A stretch of 64,000 bases of DNA from Oceanospirillum linum (lineage in GTDB: Bacteria; Pseudomonadota; Gammaproteobacteria; Pseudomonadales; Halomonadaceae): positions 1 to 64,000 of the forward strand of contig NZ_MTSD02000001.1 in NCBI RefSeq assembly GCF_001995095.2, read 5' to 3'. Position 1 is the first letter of the stretch, and every line of letters starts with the position of its first letter. A program made the position numbers and the translations under genes. Of the stretch, positions 52,490-60,901 are shown one piece after another. Under the pieces are notes generated by a model. The model searched no databases. It was given only the letters and a program-made list of their open reading frames with translations, and was not told the origin of the DNA.

Positions 52490-53449
52490 TCATTGCTGAA
52501 GTTGAAAAAACTGATTTTCAACTTCCAACAAGATATATGTAATTGCTACTTGAAATAAAATATAACCTATTAACTCTTCATGACTAAAATCAGGCAAGTC
52601 TGACCAATCATCTTCTATATGTTGCTCAAAAACTCCAAAGCCACAATTTAAAACCAGACTAACACACCGAGCCAGGCGTTCCATATTGGCACTAAGATCC
52701 ACATTATCGTCAAGCTTTACATAACTGAATTTAAGTTTATTTTTTTGCTCAGTTAAACTACGAGCTATGCTCTCAAATCCAATTTGACACTTGATAAATT
52801 CGTCATAATAGAGTCTCAGAAAGCCATACCGACTCCAACCATCCGAAATAAACTTACGAAGATCATCTGTTGAAGTTCGATATTTTAGCTGATAGATACT
52901 GAACCGGAATGCCTCAGATAACTCAATACTTTCATCACGCTTTGGTTCCCCAAAAATAGACTCATAGCCTAGGTAGCAACCATCTGCACGCTCTAAAAGA
53001 CTGTAGTATTCTTTTAGGTTCAGATCTCCAAAGTCTCCATTTAGGACATCAATCAAGTAATCAAAATAGTAAGAGTCGCTTCGACCTCGTGCCATTGAAT
53101 GCTTAGCCAACATTTCTGCAGCATTTGATAACACATGTCTTAGCGGGCGTGGATCTTCGCCCGCATGTTCAGAGTTTTTATCATCGAATAAATCAAACTT
53201 TCTAGTCCAGTACTCTCTAATATCCCGCCCCAAATTGAACAACCTTGAGGTCATCAGTTCAAAGTCAGAGAACGACTCAAAGAAAACATCCTTTGCCTCT
53301 TCATGCTCACTGGCAATTAATGATTTTTCCGCAATATTCTTTGATTCTTTTGCCACTTGGTACGCTTTAAAAGTAGCAAAAGCTGCAAAGCAGGTTGCTA
53401 ATGCAGAGAATCCCGCCGGGATTAAGTTAATAATATCTGTTGAATCCAA
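52490..53449 (-). CDS. Unrecognised AT-rich gene, one N-terminal membrane helix
   Basis: The 319-residue protein begins with a probable membrane segment (LIPAGFSALATCFAAFATF, about 9-28) and then a short coiled-coil-like helix (YQVAKESKNIAEKSL). The rest, about 280 residues, is acidic and helical (YYFDYLIDVLNGDFGDLN; YILFQVAITYILLEVE). I recognise no family. The sequence is much richer in A+T than purEK or the following gene (line 52561-52620 has 19 G/C in 60), which suggests horizontal acquisition. The start is TTG 53449, with AAAGGGA 7 bases upstream. A short membrane anchor plus a cytoplasmic helical body is seen in several accessory and defence proteins, but nothing here proves such a role. 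Confidence 0.65.
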   Translation of the reverse strand: MDSTDIINLIPAGFSALATCFAAFATFKAYQVAKESKNIAEKSLIASEHEEAKDVFFESFSDFELMTSRLFNLGRDIREYWTRKFDLFDDKNSEHAGEDPRPLRHVLSNAAEMLAKHSMARGRSDSYYFDYLIDVLNGDFGDLNLKEYYSLLERADGCYLGYESIFGEPKRDESIELSEAFRFSIYQLKYRTSTDDLRKFISDGWSRYGFLRLYYDEFIKCQIGFESIARSLTEQKNKLKFSYVKLDDNVDLSANMERLARCVSLVLNCGFGVFEQHIEDDWSDLPDFSHEELIGYILFQVAITYILLEVENQFFQLQQ

Positions 53450-53475
53450 CGCTAAGTCCCTTTAAGTGAATGGGG

Positions 53476-53916
53476 TTATTCTGTATTTTCAGCCTGATCT
53501 ACTTCCGTCTCAGCCTCCAGCCCCGGCAAATAAAAGTCAAAATCGTAGAAGTGCTGATCACCAGCTTCAATACGGATCTTCATGCAACCCTTTAAGCCTT
53601 CCAGCTGACCAGTGGCGGAATCCGGCACCACTTCCAGAATCAGTTTATCGTAACCGCGATCCATCAACCCGAAATGCTGCAGAACAAAGCTGCCGGTTTT
53701 CCCCTGCAACGTACCAGTCACCTGCTCAATCGCCACATAACCCGCAGAGCCACGGGTTGGTGTCAATGCACTCAACATTTCGCCTTTACTGACGGCATTC
53801 AGCTCACCAAAAAACTGTTTATCAACGGACATACGCCCCAGCGCCATACCGTCCGCACTTTCTGACGTAATATCCAGAGGGTTGAGGGCAACATTAAATT
53901 TTCCAGTGATCTGCAT
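53476..53916 (-). CDS. DUF3224 family protein
   Basis: The protein (146 residues from ATG 53916) has the DUF3224 pattern: LGRMSVDKQFFGELNAVSKGEML, given here as LGRMSVDKQFFGEL and AVSKGEML, then GSAGYVAIEQVTGTLQGKTG, SFVLQHFGLMDRG and VPDSATGQLEGLKG. It is expected to be a small beta-barrel of unknown function in the cytoplasm. ATG 53916 with AAGGA 7 bases upstream is preferred over ATG 53934. The acidic C-terminal tail (ETEVDQAENTE) is extra. Confidence 0.88.
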   Translation of the reverse strand: MQITGKFNVALNPLDITSESADGMALGRMSVDKQFFGELNAVSKGEMLSALTPTRGSAGYVAIEQVTGTLQGKTGSFVLQHFGLMDRGYDKLILEVVPDSATGQLEGLKGCMKIRIEAGDQHFYDFDFYLPGLEAETEVDQAENTE

Positions 53917-53934
53917 AACACTATCCTTAATCAT

Positions 53935-54299
53935 TTAGCCTGACGCTCAGGGCGGATCAATAGCGGTGATAAAATGAGACAACAGAATTATCCAAAGCAC
54001 ATATAAGTGCAAGAAAACTCCTCACTAAAGCTGAGCCTTATGGCCAGATTTCACCTCATGCCGAGTATTTCACGCCCCGCCCACTGATAGACTGACGACT
54101 CGATTCATGTCATGCACAATAATCAAAAAATTCTCCCTGTTAAGTTACATGTAGATAAAAGTCAGATTTTGTTTGATTTCACCACCAACAAACTCTTGCG
54201 TTAGTAAAGTCCATCAGAGTACATTCTGTGTAAAGTTTTATTAAGTTAGGCAATATTTAATGACATAGCTGCAAAATCCGGGAGCGCTAGGAGCTGTAT
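53935..54299. other. Upstream region of the surface-sugar cluster
   Basis: This 365-base AT-rich stretch holds no gene I can support. Promoter-like hexamers occur near 54225-54260 (for example TATTTA before the first gene), but no strong operator or repeat stands out. Confidence 0.4.
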
Positions 54300-55328
54300 A
54301 TGAAAATCAATGGACGGGAAATCGCTCCGGAGCATCCACCCTATCTCATCGCAGAAATGTCAAACAACCATACTTTGGATCTGGAAAAAGCGTTTGAGAT
54401 GATTCGGCAGGCAAAGCACTGTGGTGCTGATGCCGTAAAGATTCAGACCTATACCGCAGACGCCCTAACCATTGACTGTCACAAGCCGGACTTTCTGATC
54501 CCTGATCCTCTATGGCAAGGCAAAAGCTACTACGATCTCTACAGCGAGATCACAATGCCACCATCCTGGAATAAACTGCTGTTTGAAAAAGCAGAAGAGA
54601 TCGGTATCACTCTGTTCAGCTCTCCTTTTGACGAAGCCTCTGTCAATCTTCTGGAAGACCTTAACTGCCCAGCCTACAAGATTGCTTCTTTTGAAGCGAA
54701 AGACCACTATTTTTTGAAGCAGGTCGCAGCAACCGGCAAACCCATTATTATCTCAACCGGTATCTCCAGCCTTCAGGATGTTGAAGAGTCTCTGACCATA
54801 CTCCGTGATGCCGGGGCCCGGGATATTGCCGTACTGCACTGTATCAGCAGCTACCCCAGTCAAGCGGAAGATATGAATGTTTCGGTTATTGGTGAGCTGG
54901 CAAAACTGGGTGTACCCGTTGGATTATCTGATCACTCTCTGGAGCAGATCGCCCCGGTACTGTCTGTTGCCTATGGCGCATCGGTTATTGAAAAACACTT
55001 TACATTGCGACGCTCTGACGGCGGCCCCGATGCTGCTTTCTCCATTGAGCCCGATGAACTGAAAGCGCTGCGCCGACAAACAGAACTGGCCTGGAAAGCG
55101 GTCGGCAACCCCAAAGCTCTGAACGAAAAACGCCCCGGAAGCCACCATGGCCGCTCTGTTTATGTGGTACAGGATATCCGTAAGGGGGAAATACTCTCCC
55201 CTGATAATGTCCGGGTTATCCGCCCAGCCTTCGGACTGGAGCCCCGGCACTATGAAGAGGTACTGGGCGCAACCGCGAACAAAGACCTTGAACGTGGTAC
55301 ACCTTTAACATTAGAGGACCTGATGTGA
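54300..55328 (+). CDS. pseI: Pseudaminic acid synthase-like enzyme (NeuB/PseI family)
   Basis: The 342-residue enzyme condenses phosphoenolpyruvate with a deoxyamino-hexose to form a nine-carbon nonulosonic acid. Signatures: PYLIAEMSNNHTLDLEKAFE, DAVKIQTYTADALTID, SLYDLY-like QGKSYYDLYSE, FSSPFDEASVNLLEDL, PAYKIASFEAKD, GLSDHS and, at the C terminus (about 280-342), an SAF/antifreeze-like domain (RSVYVVQDIRKGEILSPDNV). The YDLY segment and IASFE favour PseI over NeuB or LegI, but substrate choice cannot be fixed by sequence. AGGAGCTGTAT precedes ATG 54300. It starts a tightly packed six-gene unit. Confidence 0.85.
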   Translation: MKINGREIAPEHPPYLIAEMSNNHTLDLEKAFEMIRQAKHCGADAVKIQTYTADALTIDCHKPDFLIPDPLWQGKSYYDLYSEITMPPSWNKLLFEKAEEIGITLFSSPFDEASVNLLEDLNCPAYKIASFEAKDHYFLKQVAATGKPIIISTGISSLQDVEESLTILRDAGARDIAVLHCISSYPSQAEDMNVSVIGELAKLGVPVGLSDHSLEQIAPVLSVAYGASVIEKHFTLRRSDGGPDAAFSIEPDELKALRRQTELAWKAVGNPKALNEKRPGSHHGRSVYVVQDIRKGEILSPDNVRVIRPAFGLEPRHYEEVLGATANKDLERGTPLTLEDLM

Positions 55329-55774
55329 CCCCTCTTAAAGCTTTATTCCTTTACCTTTTCAGATCCGTCACCGGGTTCAGAAAAAACAAGTTTCATCCAC
55401 TGGTCTGGATAAGTGGCGAACCTGAATTTGGCAGCAATGTTTACATCTCAGGTTTCTCTGAGGTTTACGCCAAAGGAGCCCGTGTCTCCATCGGAGATAA
55501 CTGTGATATTGCCTCTTTTGTAGTGATCAATTGCGCGGATTCCCACCGAAAAGCCATTGGCCTTTCAGATACTATATCCCGCAAAGATATCACGATAGAA
55601 CATAGTGTTTTTATCGGCTCCCATGTGATGGTTAAAGGCGGAGCCCATATCAGCCACCACAGTGTCATTGCGGCCGGAACCATGGTTGATGCGGGGTATA
55701 TTCCCCCTTACTCACTGGTTTGTGGCAACCCTATGGTTGTTAAAGCAGGCTACTATGCTTCAGATTGCGCATAA
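55325..55774 (+). CDS. Left-handed beta-helix (hexapeptide) acyltransferase
   Basis: The 149-residue protein has hexapeptide-type turns (VSIGDNCDIASFVVIN; ITIEHSVFIGSHVMVKGGA; ISHHSVIAAGTMV) and a C-terminal IPPYSLVCGNPMVVKAGYY, as in sugar O- or N-acetyltransferases. The His in NCADSHRKA may be catalytic. It starts at GTG 55325, overlapping the end of the synthase by 4 bases, so expression is coupled. It probably acylates the sugar made by this cluster. Confidence 0.85.
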   Translation: MTPLKALFLYLFRSVTGFRKNKFHPLVWISGEPEFGSNVYISGFSEVYAKGARVSIGDNCDIASFVVINCADSHRKAIGLSDTISRKDITIEHSVFIGSHVMVKGGAHISHHSVIAAGTMVDAGYIPPYSLVCGNPMVVKAGYYASDCA

Positions 55775-56789
55775 TCGCCCAACACTGGGCGAAGCAGAGG
55801 CGGAGGCAGCCGGTAAGGTTATCGCGTCTGGCTGGGTCGCCCAGGGCCGGCAAACAGCAGAGTTTGAACGCCAGCTGGCGGCATATCACGGCCTGCCTGC
55901 GGAACACGTCGTCGCGGTATCTTCAGGCAGCGCAGCTCTATTTGGCGCGCTGACCGTTCTGCAGGCCGAAGGGCGCAGAGTTGCTTTGCCGGCATACGCC
56001 TGCAGCAGCCTGGAAAACGCTGTGCAGCTTGCCGGTGCGACCCCGGTTTATCTGGATGTTCACCCGGGAACGACCGAGCTTAACTTTGACAATGCAGAAG
56101 CATTTGACCTGCTGATCCACCCCCGTCTTTTTGGTCTGCCAACCCGGATACCGGATCGGTACAAAGATATCACAATTGAAGACTGCGCCCAGGCCCTGGG
56201 AGCAACCTTGGATGACCGCCCTGTAGGCCGACAGACTCCGGTATCTATATTCTCATTTTATGCCACAAAGCTGATCACCAGCGGTGGCCAGGGTGGCGCA
56301 ATCATGTTTGCCGACCGCTTGATGGCAGACAAGCTGAGGGACTTTATCGATTTCGACACCAGGTCGGATGCACAGCTGCGTTTTAACTTTCAGATGACCG
56401 ACCTGCAGGCCGTGGTTGGACGGGTGCAGCTGAAACGCTTTTTCAGCGAATTTATCGGTCAGCGGGAACATATTTTCACCCACTACAAACAGTTGGGGCT
56501 GCCGCTTCTGGAGCCAAGGGAGGCCTGCTTAAAGGCCGTTCGGTTCCGCGCCATTATCACCCCGGATACCCCTGAAACTGTCACAGCACTGCAACGCCAC
56601 CTTCATCGGCATAACGTAGCCTCGATTATTCCGATAGAAACCCGGGAAGTGCTTGGCAGACACACGAAGAAAGCATTCCCGGGCGCTGACTACAACACCA
56701 AACACATGCTGTCCATTCCTTGTTATCCATCAATGAGTGCAGCTGAACTCGATGCTGTCTGCCGCGCGCTAAAGGTCTTTGAACAATGA
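55755..56789 (+). CDS. DegT/DnrJ/EryC1/StrS family sugar aminotransferase
   Basis: The 344-residue PLP enzyme has SSGSAALFGALTVLQA, DVHPGTTELNFDNAEAFDLLIHP (shortened: DVHPGTTELNFDNAEA), IEDCAQALGA, and SFYATKLITSGGQGGA with Lys172 expected to form the Schiff base. The family transaminates keto-sugars to amino sugars. I chose ATG 55755, which overlaps the acyltransferase by 20 bases; the frame is open to 55662 but the extension lies inside that gene. It likely makes a 4-amino sugar intermediate for the cluster. Confidence 0.9.
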   Translation: MLQIAHNRPTLGEAEAEAAGKVIASGWVAQGRQTAEFERQLAAYHGLPAEHVVAVSSGSAALFGALTVLQAEGRRVALPAYACSSLENAVQLAGATPVYLDVHPGTTELNFDNAEAFDLLIHPRLFGLPTRIPDRYKDITIEDCAQALGATLDDRPVGRQTPVSIFSFYATKLITSGGQGGAIMFADRLMADKLRDFIDFDTRSDAQLRFNFQMTDLQAVVGRVQLKRFFSEFIGQREHIFTHYKQLGLPLLEPREACLKAVRFRAIITPDTPETVTALQRHLHRHNVASIIPIETREVLGRHTKKAFPGADYNTKHMLSIPCYPSMSAAELDAVCRALKVFEQ

Positions 56790-57541
56790 TCGTCTCGATT
56801 AATCAGCCGGCATATTTACCCTGGTTGGGTTACTTTGAAAGAATCCTGCTATCCGATATGCATATTATTCTGGATGATGTGCAGTTTGAAAAAAACAGCA
56901 TGACAAACCGCAATAAGGTATTAATGAACGGACAGGTGGTCACTCTGACCATACCGGTAAAAACCAGCGGTCGTTTCGGTAACCTGCCAATTAAAGATGT
57001 GGAAATAGACTACAGTCGCAACTGGGTTAAAAAGCACCGCAACACCATCAGCCAGGCTTATGCGAAGACTCCTTTTTATGCTGAGTTTATGCCGATTCTG
57101 GATAGTTTTTTCAGCACAGCCGATCAGTTTAAGTTTCTGGGTGAATTCATTCGGAAAAACACAGAGACCCTGCTCGATTACTTAGAAATCAGCAGGAGCA
57201 TTACTTATGCTTCCGGAATTCACTACCAAGGTAAAAAAAGTGACCTGATCCTGGATCTGTGCCAGAAGTTTAACGCCGATACCTATATTTCAGGTCCATT
57301 TGGCAGAGATTACCTCGATATAAACAGCTTCAGGGAAAACAATATCGATGTGCTGTTTCATGATTACCAGCACCCTGAATATCCGCAAAAATCGACTCAT
57401 TTTGTCTCGCATTTATCCATTCTGGATCTGATTTTTAACTGCGGTAAAGGCGCTGGCCGCTATCTGACCAAAAAAGATACTTCAGCGGCAAACCAACTGA
57501 CAAACCAACTGACAAACCAACTGACAAACCAAAAGGAATAA
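56786..57541 (+). CDS. WbqC family protein with repetitive C terminus
   Basis: The 251-residue protein has the WbqC start VSINQPAYLPWLGYFERI, then DDVQFEKNSMTNRNKV, LTIPVKTSGRF, and YISGPFGRDYLD. WbqC-like proteins occur in O-antigen and flagellin sugar clusters and are proposed to act in glycan assembly; the reaction is not established. The last residues are NQLT repeats encoded by a 12-base tandem array. It overlaps the aminotransferase stop by 4 bases (ATGA) and is followed 2 bases later by a methyltransferase. Confidence 0.9.
   Translation: MIVSINQPAYLPWLGYFERILLSDMHIILDDVQFEKNSMTNRNKVLMNGQVVTLTIPVKTSGRFGNLPIKDVEIDYSRNWVKKHRNTISQAYAKTPFYAEFMPILDSFFSTADQFKFLGEFIRKNTETLLDYLEISRSITYASGIHYQGKKSDLILDLCQKFNADTYISGPFGRDYLDINSFRENNIDVLFHDYQHPEYPQKSTHFVSHLSILDLIFNCGKGAGRYLTKKDTSAANQLTNQLTNQLTNQKE
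57489..57531 (+). repeat. 12-base tandem repeat in the end of wbqC-like gene
   Basis: CAAACCAACTGA is repeated perfectly three times (57489-57500, 57501-57512, 57513-57524) with a further 7 bases of a fourth unit. Each unit encodes four residues (NQLT register), so length changes keep the frame. Confidence 0.95.
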
Positions 57542-57543
57542 TA

Positions 57544-58209
57544 ATGGGATTTTCTACTGAGTGGGAACAACAATACGCATCAAGTAATCACCTGAGTCGC
57601 TGGCCCTGGTCCGATCTTGTCTCCTATGTCATGCGACATGCCCGTCCAACCGGCAGTGGCTTTAAGGTGCTTGAAGTTGGCTGCGGTGCCGGTGCTAATA
57701 TCCCTTTCTTCCTGAGCCTGGGTGTTGACTATACGGCTGTTGATGGCAGTGCAAGCACCATCAATAACCTGAAACAGGCCTACCCTGAGCTGCAGGATGC
57801 ACTTCACGTGATGGATTTTTCAAAAGAACTGCCCGCAGGTAAGTTCGACCTGATTATTGATCGCGGCGCGATTACCCATAACGATACACAAGGCATCACT
57901 TCGACAATTGCCAACATCTACGCATCATTAACGGATCAGGGTAAATTTATCGGTATCGACTGGTTTTCAACCCGTTACTCAGACTTCAATAACGCCGACG
58001 CCTGCATTGAGCAAGTTGACGAATGGACACGCACCTTTAACGCCAAAAGCCGGTCGTTTGCCAATTTGGGCAATGTTCACTTTTCTGACAAAGCTCACCT
58101 GGAAACACTATTTTCCGATTTCACGCTCAGCAATCTGCAGCATAAGATCATTGAAGACGGGACTGGCTGGGAGCTGGCATCCTACAACTTTGTAGCTGAC
58201 AAAAAATGA
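57544..58209 (+). CDS. Class I SAM-dependent methyltransferase
   Basis: The 221-residue protein has motif I VLEVGCGAGANIPFFLSLG (about 40-58), an acidic ribose contact in YTAVDGSAST, and the post-II motif FDLIIDRGAITH. The N-terminal STEWEQQYASSNHLSRWPW is typical of methyltransferases in glycan clusters. It may O- or N-methylate the nonulosonic or amino sugar. GGAATAATAATG gives the ribosome site. The stop overlaps the next start by 4 bases. Confidence 0.9.
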   Translation: MGFSTEWEQQYASSNHLSRWPWSDLVSYVMRHARPTGSGFKVLEVGCGAGANIPFFLSLGVDYTAVDGSASTINNLKQAYPELQDALHVMDFSKELPAGKFDLIIDRGAITHNDTQGITSTIANIYASLTDQGKFIGIDWFSTRYSDFNNADACIEQVDEWTRTFNAKSRSFANLGNVHFSDKAHLETLFSDFTLSNLQHKIIEDGTGWELASYNFVADKK

Positions 58210-58880
58210 GAAAAATCTTAATCGTTGCGGCACATACAGACGATGAAGCGATAGGCTGTGGCGGCACCATTGCGCGCCACGTTGCCTCTGGTAATGAAGT
58301 ACACCTGTTGTTTATGACCGACGGTGTCAGCGCCCGGGGGGTGCAGAGTGCCGCCGCAAAAATCAGGCTCGCATCGGCGCAAAAAGCGGCAAAAATACTG
58401 GGGACTCACTCCTCAAAAAACCTGTGTTTTCCGGATAATCAGATGGACGCAGTGCCCTTACTCAGCATCGTCAAGGAGATTGAACAGGTTATCTCAGAGC
58501 TAAAACCTGACATCATCTATACCCACCATGCCAGTGACCTCAATATCGACCATAAAATCACCAGTCAGGCGGTTATGACAGCCTGCCGTCCGCAGCCCGG
58601 CCTGAGCGTCAAAGAGATCTATACTTTTGAAGTGCTTTCCAGTACCGATTGGCAGCCGTCAGACCTGGCACCTTTTACCCCTAACCTGTATGTCGACATT
58701 TCAGACTACCTGGAACAAAAAAAGCAGGCTCTGGAGGCCTACGACTGTGAGATACGCCCCGCTCCGCACAGCCGAAGCTATGAACATATAGAAATTCTGG
58801 CAAAACACCGAGGGTACAGCGTAGGACTCCATGCCGCCGAAGCGTTTATACAGCTGCGCAGACTTGATAGCGACGTCTAA
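58206..58880 (+). CDS. PIG-L/LmbE family N-acetyl-sugar deacetylase
   Basis: The 224-residue protein has the zinc motif AAHTDDEAIGCGGT (AHxDDE) near the N terminus and the third ligand His in YTHHASDLNIDH (about 118-128). PIG-L enzymes remove N-acetyl groups from sugars. The second motif residue is Thr instead of the usual Pro (AHTDDE), which is tolerated in the family. It ends the coupled cluster. A weak hairpin GTCAGG/CCTGAC (58905-58924) followed by TTTTC could terminate it inside the end of rluF. Confidence 0.9.
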   Translation: MRKILIVAAHTDDEAIGCGGTIARHVASGNEVHLLFMTDGVSARGVQSAAAKIRLASAQKAAKILGTHSSKNLCFPDNQMDAVPLLSIVKEIEQVISELKPDIIYTHHASDLNIDHKITSQAVMTACRPQPGLSVKEIYTFEVLSSTDWQPSDLAPFTPNLYVDISDYLEQKKQALEAYDCEIRPAPHSRSYEHIEILAKHRGYSVGLHAAEAFIQLRRLDSDV

Positions 58881-58911
58881 GTGACTTTACCTCATTAAAG
58901 ATCTGTCAGGC

Positions 58912-60006
58912 CTAGCGACCTGACGTTTTCCTACCTTTGGCAGCAGCCCCTTTACCACCACTTTTCCCGGCAGGCCTTCCTTTAACCGCACCTTTTCCTC
59001 TGCCTTTAGCAGCTGCCGCTGCGGCACGGGCGGCTACCTTGCCGGATAATTTTCCGCCTTTAACAGCCCCCTTACCGGTGGTCGGTTTTACCGGTGGGCG
59101 TTTACCTTTAGCCGTTGTCGCCGCTTTTTTCCGGCCATTAGCTTCAGTGCGGCCGGTGCCCTCGGAGCGCCCCGCCGAGGAAGAACTACGAGCCGGACGC
59201 TTCCCTTTCCCCCCTGCAACGTTACCCTGACTTCCGCCCTTTTTGTTGCGGGCTCCCTGAGTTCGCCGCCCTTCCGGGGCTTCAGAACTGGAATCTTCTA
59301 CTGATTTCAGCAAAGTATGCAGCTCATCTTCGGTCAGATCGCGCCAGTCACCCACCGGCAGACCTTTCAGACCCACATTCATAATGCGCACCCGCTCAAG
59401 CCGCACCACGTCATAGCCAAAATATTCACACATGCGACGGATCTGCCGATTCAACCCCTGAATCAACGTCATGCGGATCAGGTTAGGGCCTTCTTTAACC
59501 ACAGGACATTTTTTCGTCACGGTTCCCAAAATAGGCACGCCGTTCGCCAGACCCTGAACAGCCTCATCACTGATCGGACGGTTAACCGTCACCAAATACT
59601 CTTTCTCGTGATTATTACCGGCCCGAAGTACCTTATTGACCAGGTCACCGTTATTGGTGAGAAAAATCAGCCCCTGGGAATCTTTATCCAATCGACCGAT
59701 AGGAAAAATCCTATGGCTGTGGCCCACAAAATCAACAATATTGTCTTTTTCAGAATGCTCAGTGGTACTGACAATACCCACCGGTTTATTCAGGGCGATA
59801 AAGATAAAATCATCGTGCTCCGGTGGCTCAATCAGTTGGCCATTCACCCTGACCTCATCGCCGTGCACTACGCGATCCCCCACCTGAGCACGCTTACCAT
59901 TGATATAAACATTACCCTGCTCGATATAACGATCGGCATCCCGGCGGGAACAGATACCGCTTTCACTGATGTACTTATTGAGACGGGTGGTGGTGTTTGG
60001 CAGCAT
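58912..60006 (-). CDS. rluF: 23S rRNA pseudouridine synthase F with long basic tail
   Basis: RluF isomerises a uridine of 23S rRNA (U2604 in E. coli). Residues 1-60 form an S4 RNA-binding domain ([20 protein letters not shown]), and residues 70-230 form the RsuA/RluB-type catalytic domain with [15 protein letters not shown] (catalytic Asp), EKEYLVTV and [10 protein letters not shown]. The protein is 364 residues, against about 290 in E. coli; the excess is a Lys/Arg/Gly/Ala-rich tail of about 130 residues that probably binds RNA. It is convergent with the sugar cluster. Confidence 0.95.
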   Translation of the reverse strand: MLPNTTTRLNKYISESGICSRRDADRYIEQGNVYINGKRAQVGDRVVHGDEVRVNGQLIEPPEHDDFIFIALNKPVGIVSTTEHSEKDNIVDFVGHSHRIFPIGRLDKDSQGLIFLTNNGDLVNKVLRAGNNHEKEYLVTVNRPISDEAVQGLANGVPILGTVTKKCPVVKEGPNLIRMTLIQGLNRQIRRMCEYFGYDVVRLERVRIMNVGLKGLPVGDWRDLTEDELHTLLKSVEDSSSEAPEGRRTQGARNKKGGSQGNVAGGKGKRPARSSSSAGRSEGTGRTEANGRKKAATTAKGKRPPVKPTTGKGAVKGGKLSGKVAARAAAAAAKGRGKGAVKGRPAGKSGGKGAAAKGRKTSGR

Positions 60007-60144
60007 ACAGACTCATCTTAAAACGGTGGCAAAAACTGACCCTGACCATCGGTTTGATCGAAAAACAGGGCCGGATCGAAGACCGGTAAGGATATAGAAA
60101 AGGCAGCAAAAAGTCAGTGTACCGGAACAGATTAACGGCACAGG

Positions 60145-60507
60145 TTAAGAGATTGACGCCCGCGCCTTCTCTGTCTCAGCACAAACGTAAGCCCACGCCG
60201 TGTTACCAGAGTGAAAAATAGTGGCCACACGGACATACTCAGCCACTTCGTAATCATCTGCCTGAGCCAGTTCTTCCACTGTAATTTCAAAAACAGTGCC
60301 TTCCACCTGGTCTTCAGGATTGCCGGTATATTTCAGAATCGGATGAAGTGCCTTGCCACTGGTAGCAACAACCGCCTCATCGCTGATTCGCACCTCAGAT
60401 AAGGCATAGCCGATCAGTGTATCTTTTTCACCGCTCAGCAAACGGCCAAAAGTCTCTTGCTGAACCTGATCCAGCTGTAATGTACCGTAGGAGAATAAGC
60501 GTTCCAT
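60145..60507 (-). CDS. Gamma-glutamylcyclotransferase-like (AIG2/GGCT) protein
   Basis: The 120-residue protein begins with the family motif RLFSYGTLQ and has the EGTVFEITVEELAQADDYE segment containing the catalytic-type Glu and the D-x-Y pair, then AWAYV. Members cyclise gamma-glutamyl compounds or cross-links; the actual substrate is open. I chose ATG 60507, with AGGAA 7 bases upstream; the frame extends to 60591 but family alignment begins here. Confidence 0.85.
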   Translation of the reverse strand: MERLFSYGTLQLDQVQQETFGRLLSGEKDTLIGYALSEVRISDEAVVATSGKALHPILKYTGNPEDQVEGTVFEITVEELAQADDYEVAEYVRVATIFHSGNTAWAYVCAETEKARASIS

Positions 60508-60591
60508 TCTTTGATTCCTGATAACAATGTATAAAGCTGAAACCTGAGGGAGTTCCCCCCAGCCCGATCCTCTGACCACCAACGCAGCCAA

Positions 60592-60901
60592 TGAGAAACT
60601 AGCAAAAAAATAAGTATTTCCAGCCGATAAAATGCAGTTACCCTAACGAATAAGGCTTCTGCTGTAACTTTCTTTGTGACGCTGTTTCTGAAAAATGCAA
60701 GATACCCAGAATAAACCGATTAGAAAATGCGTTATTTTGTAGGATTAATACGCATTATCGACCCGAACAGACTGCATAGCCCTCTGGCCCACACCCGTTT
60801 TCTGGTGGGTGTCTCGCTGTTCTACAATTCGTCATGATCCCATGTTAAGTTGTTAACGTACTGATTTACTGCAGTTTCATCTGAGTATTAAAGGGTTGAG
60901 A
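60592..60901. other. Intergenic region upstream of the MFS gene
   Basis: I find no gene here. An inverted repeat AATGCGT (60726-60732) / ACGCATT (60750-60756) and a small ACACCC/GGGTGT hairpin (60791-60812) could be operator or terminator elements. GTTAAC-rich sequence near 60850-60860 may be part of the promoter. Confidence 0.4.

Noticed and set aside
52490-53449. Calling the AT-rich gene an anti-phage defence gene
   Set aside because: Composition and isolation are suggestive, but there is no nuclease, NTPase or toxin motif and no defence neighbour.
54300-55328. N-acetylneuraminate synthase (NeuB) instead of PseI
   Set aside because: The YDLY and IASFE segments and overall spacing fit the PseI branch better, though the substrate is not proven.
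57489-57531. CRISPR-like array
   Set aside because: The units are adjacent without spacers, only 12 bases long and inside a coding frame; it is a microsatellite-type tandem repeat.
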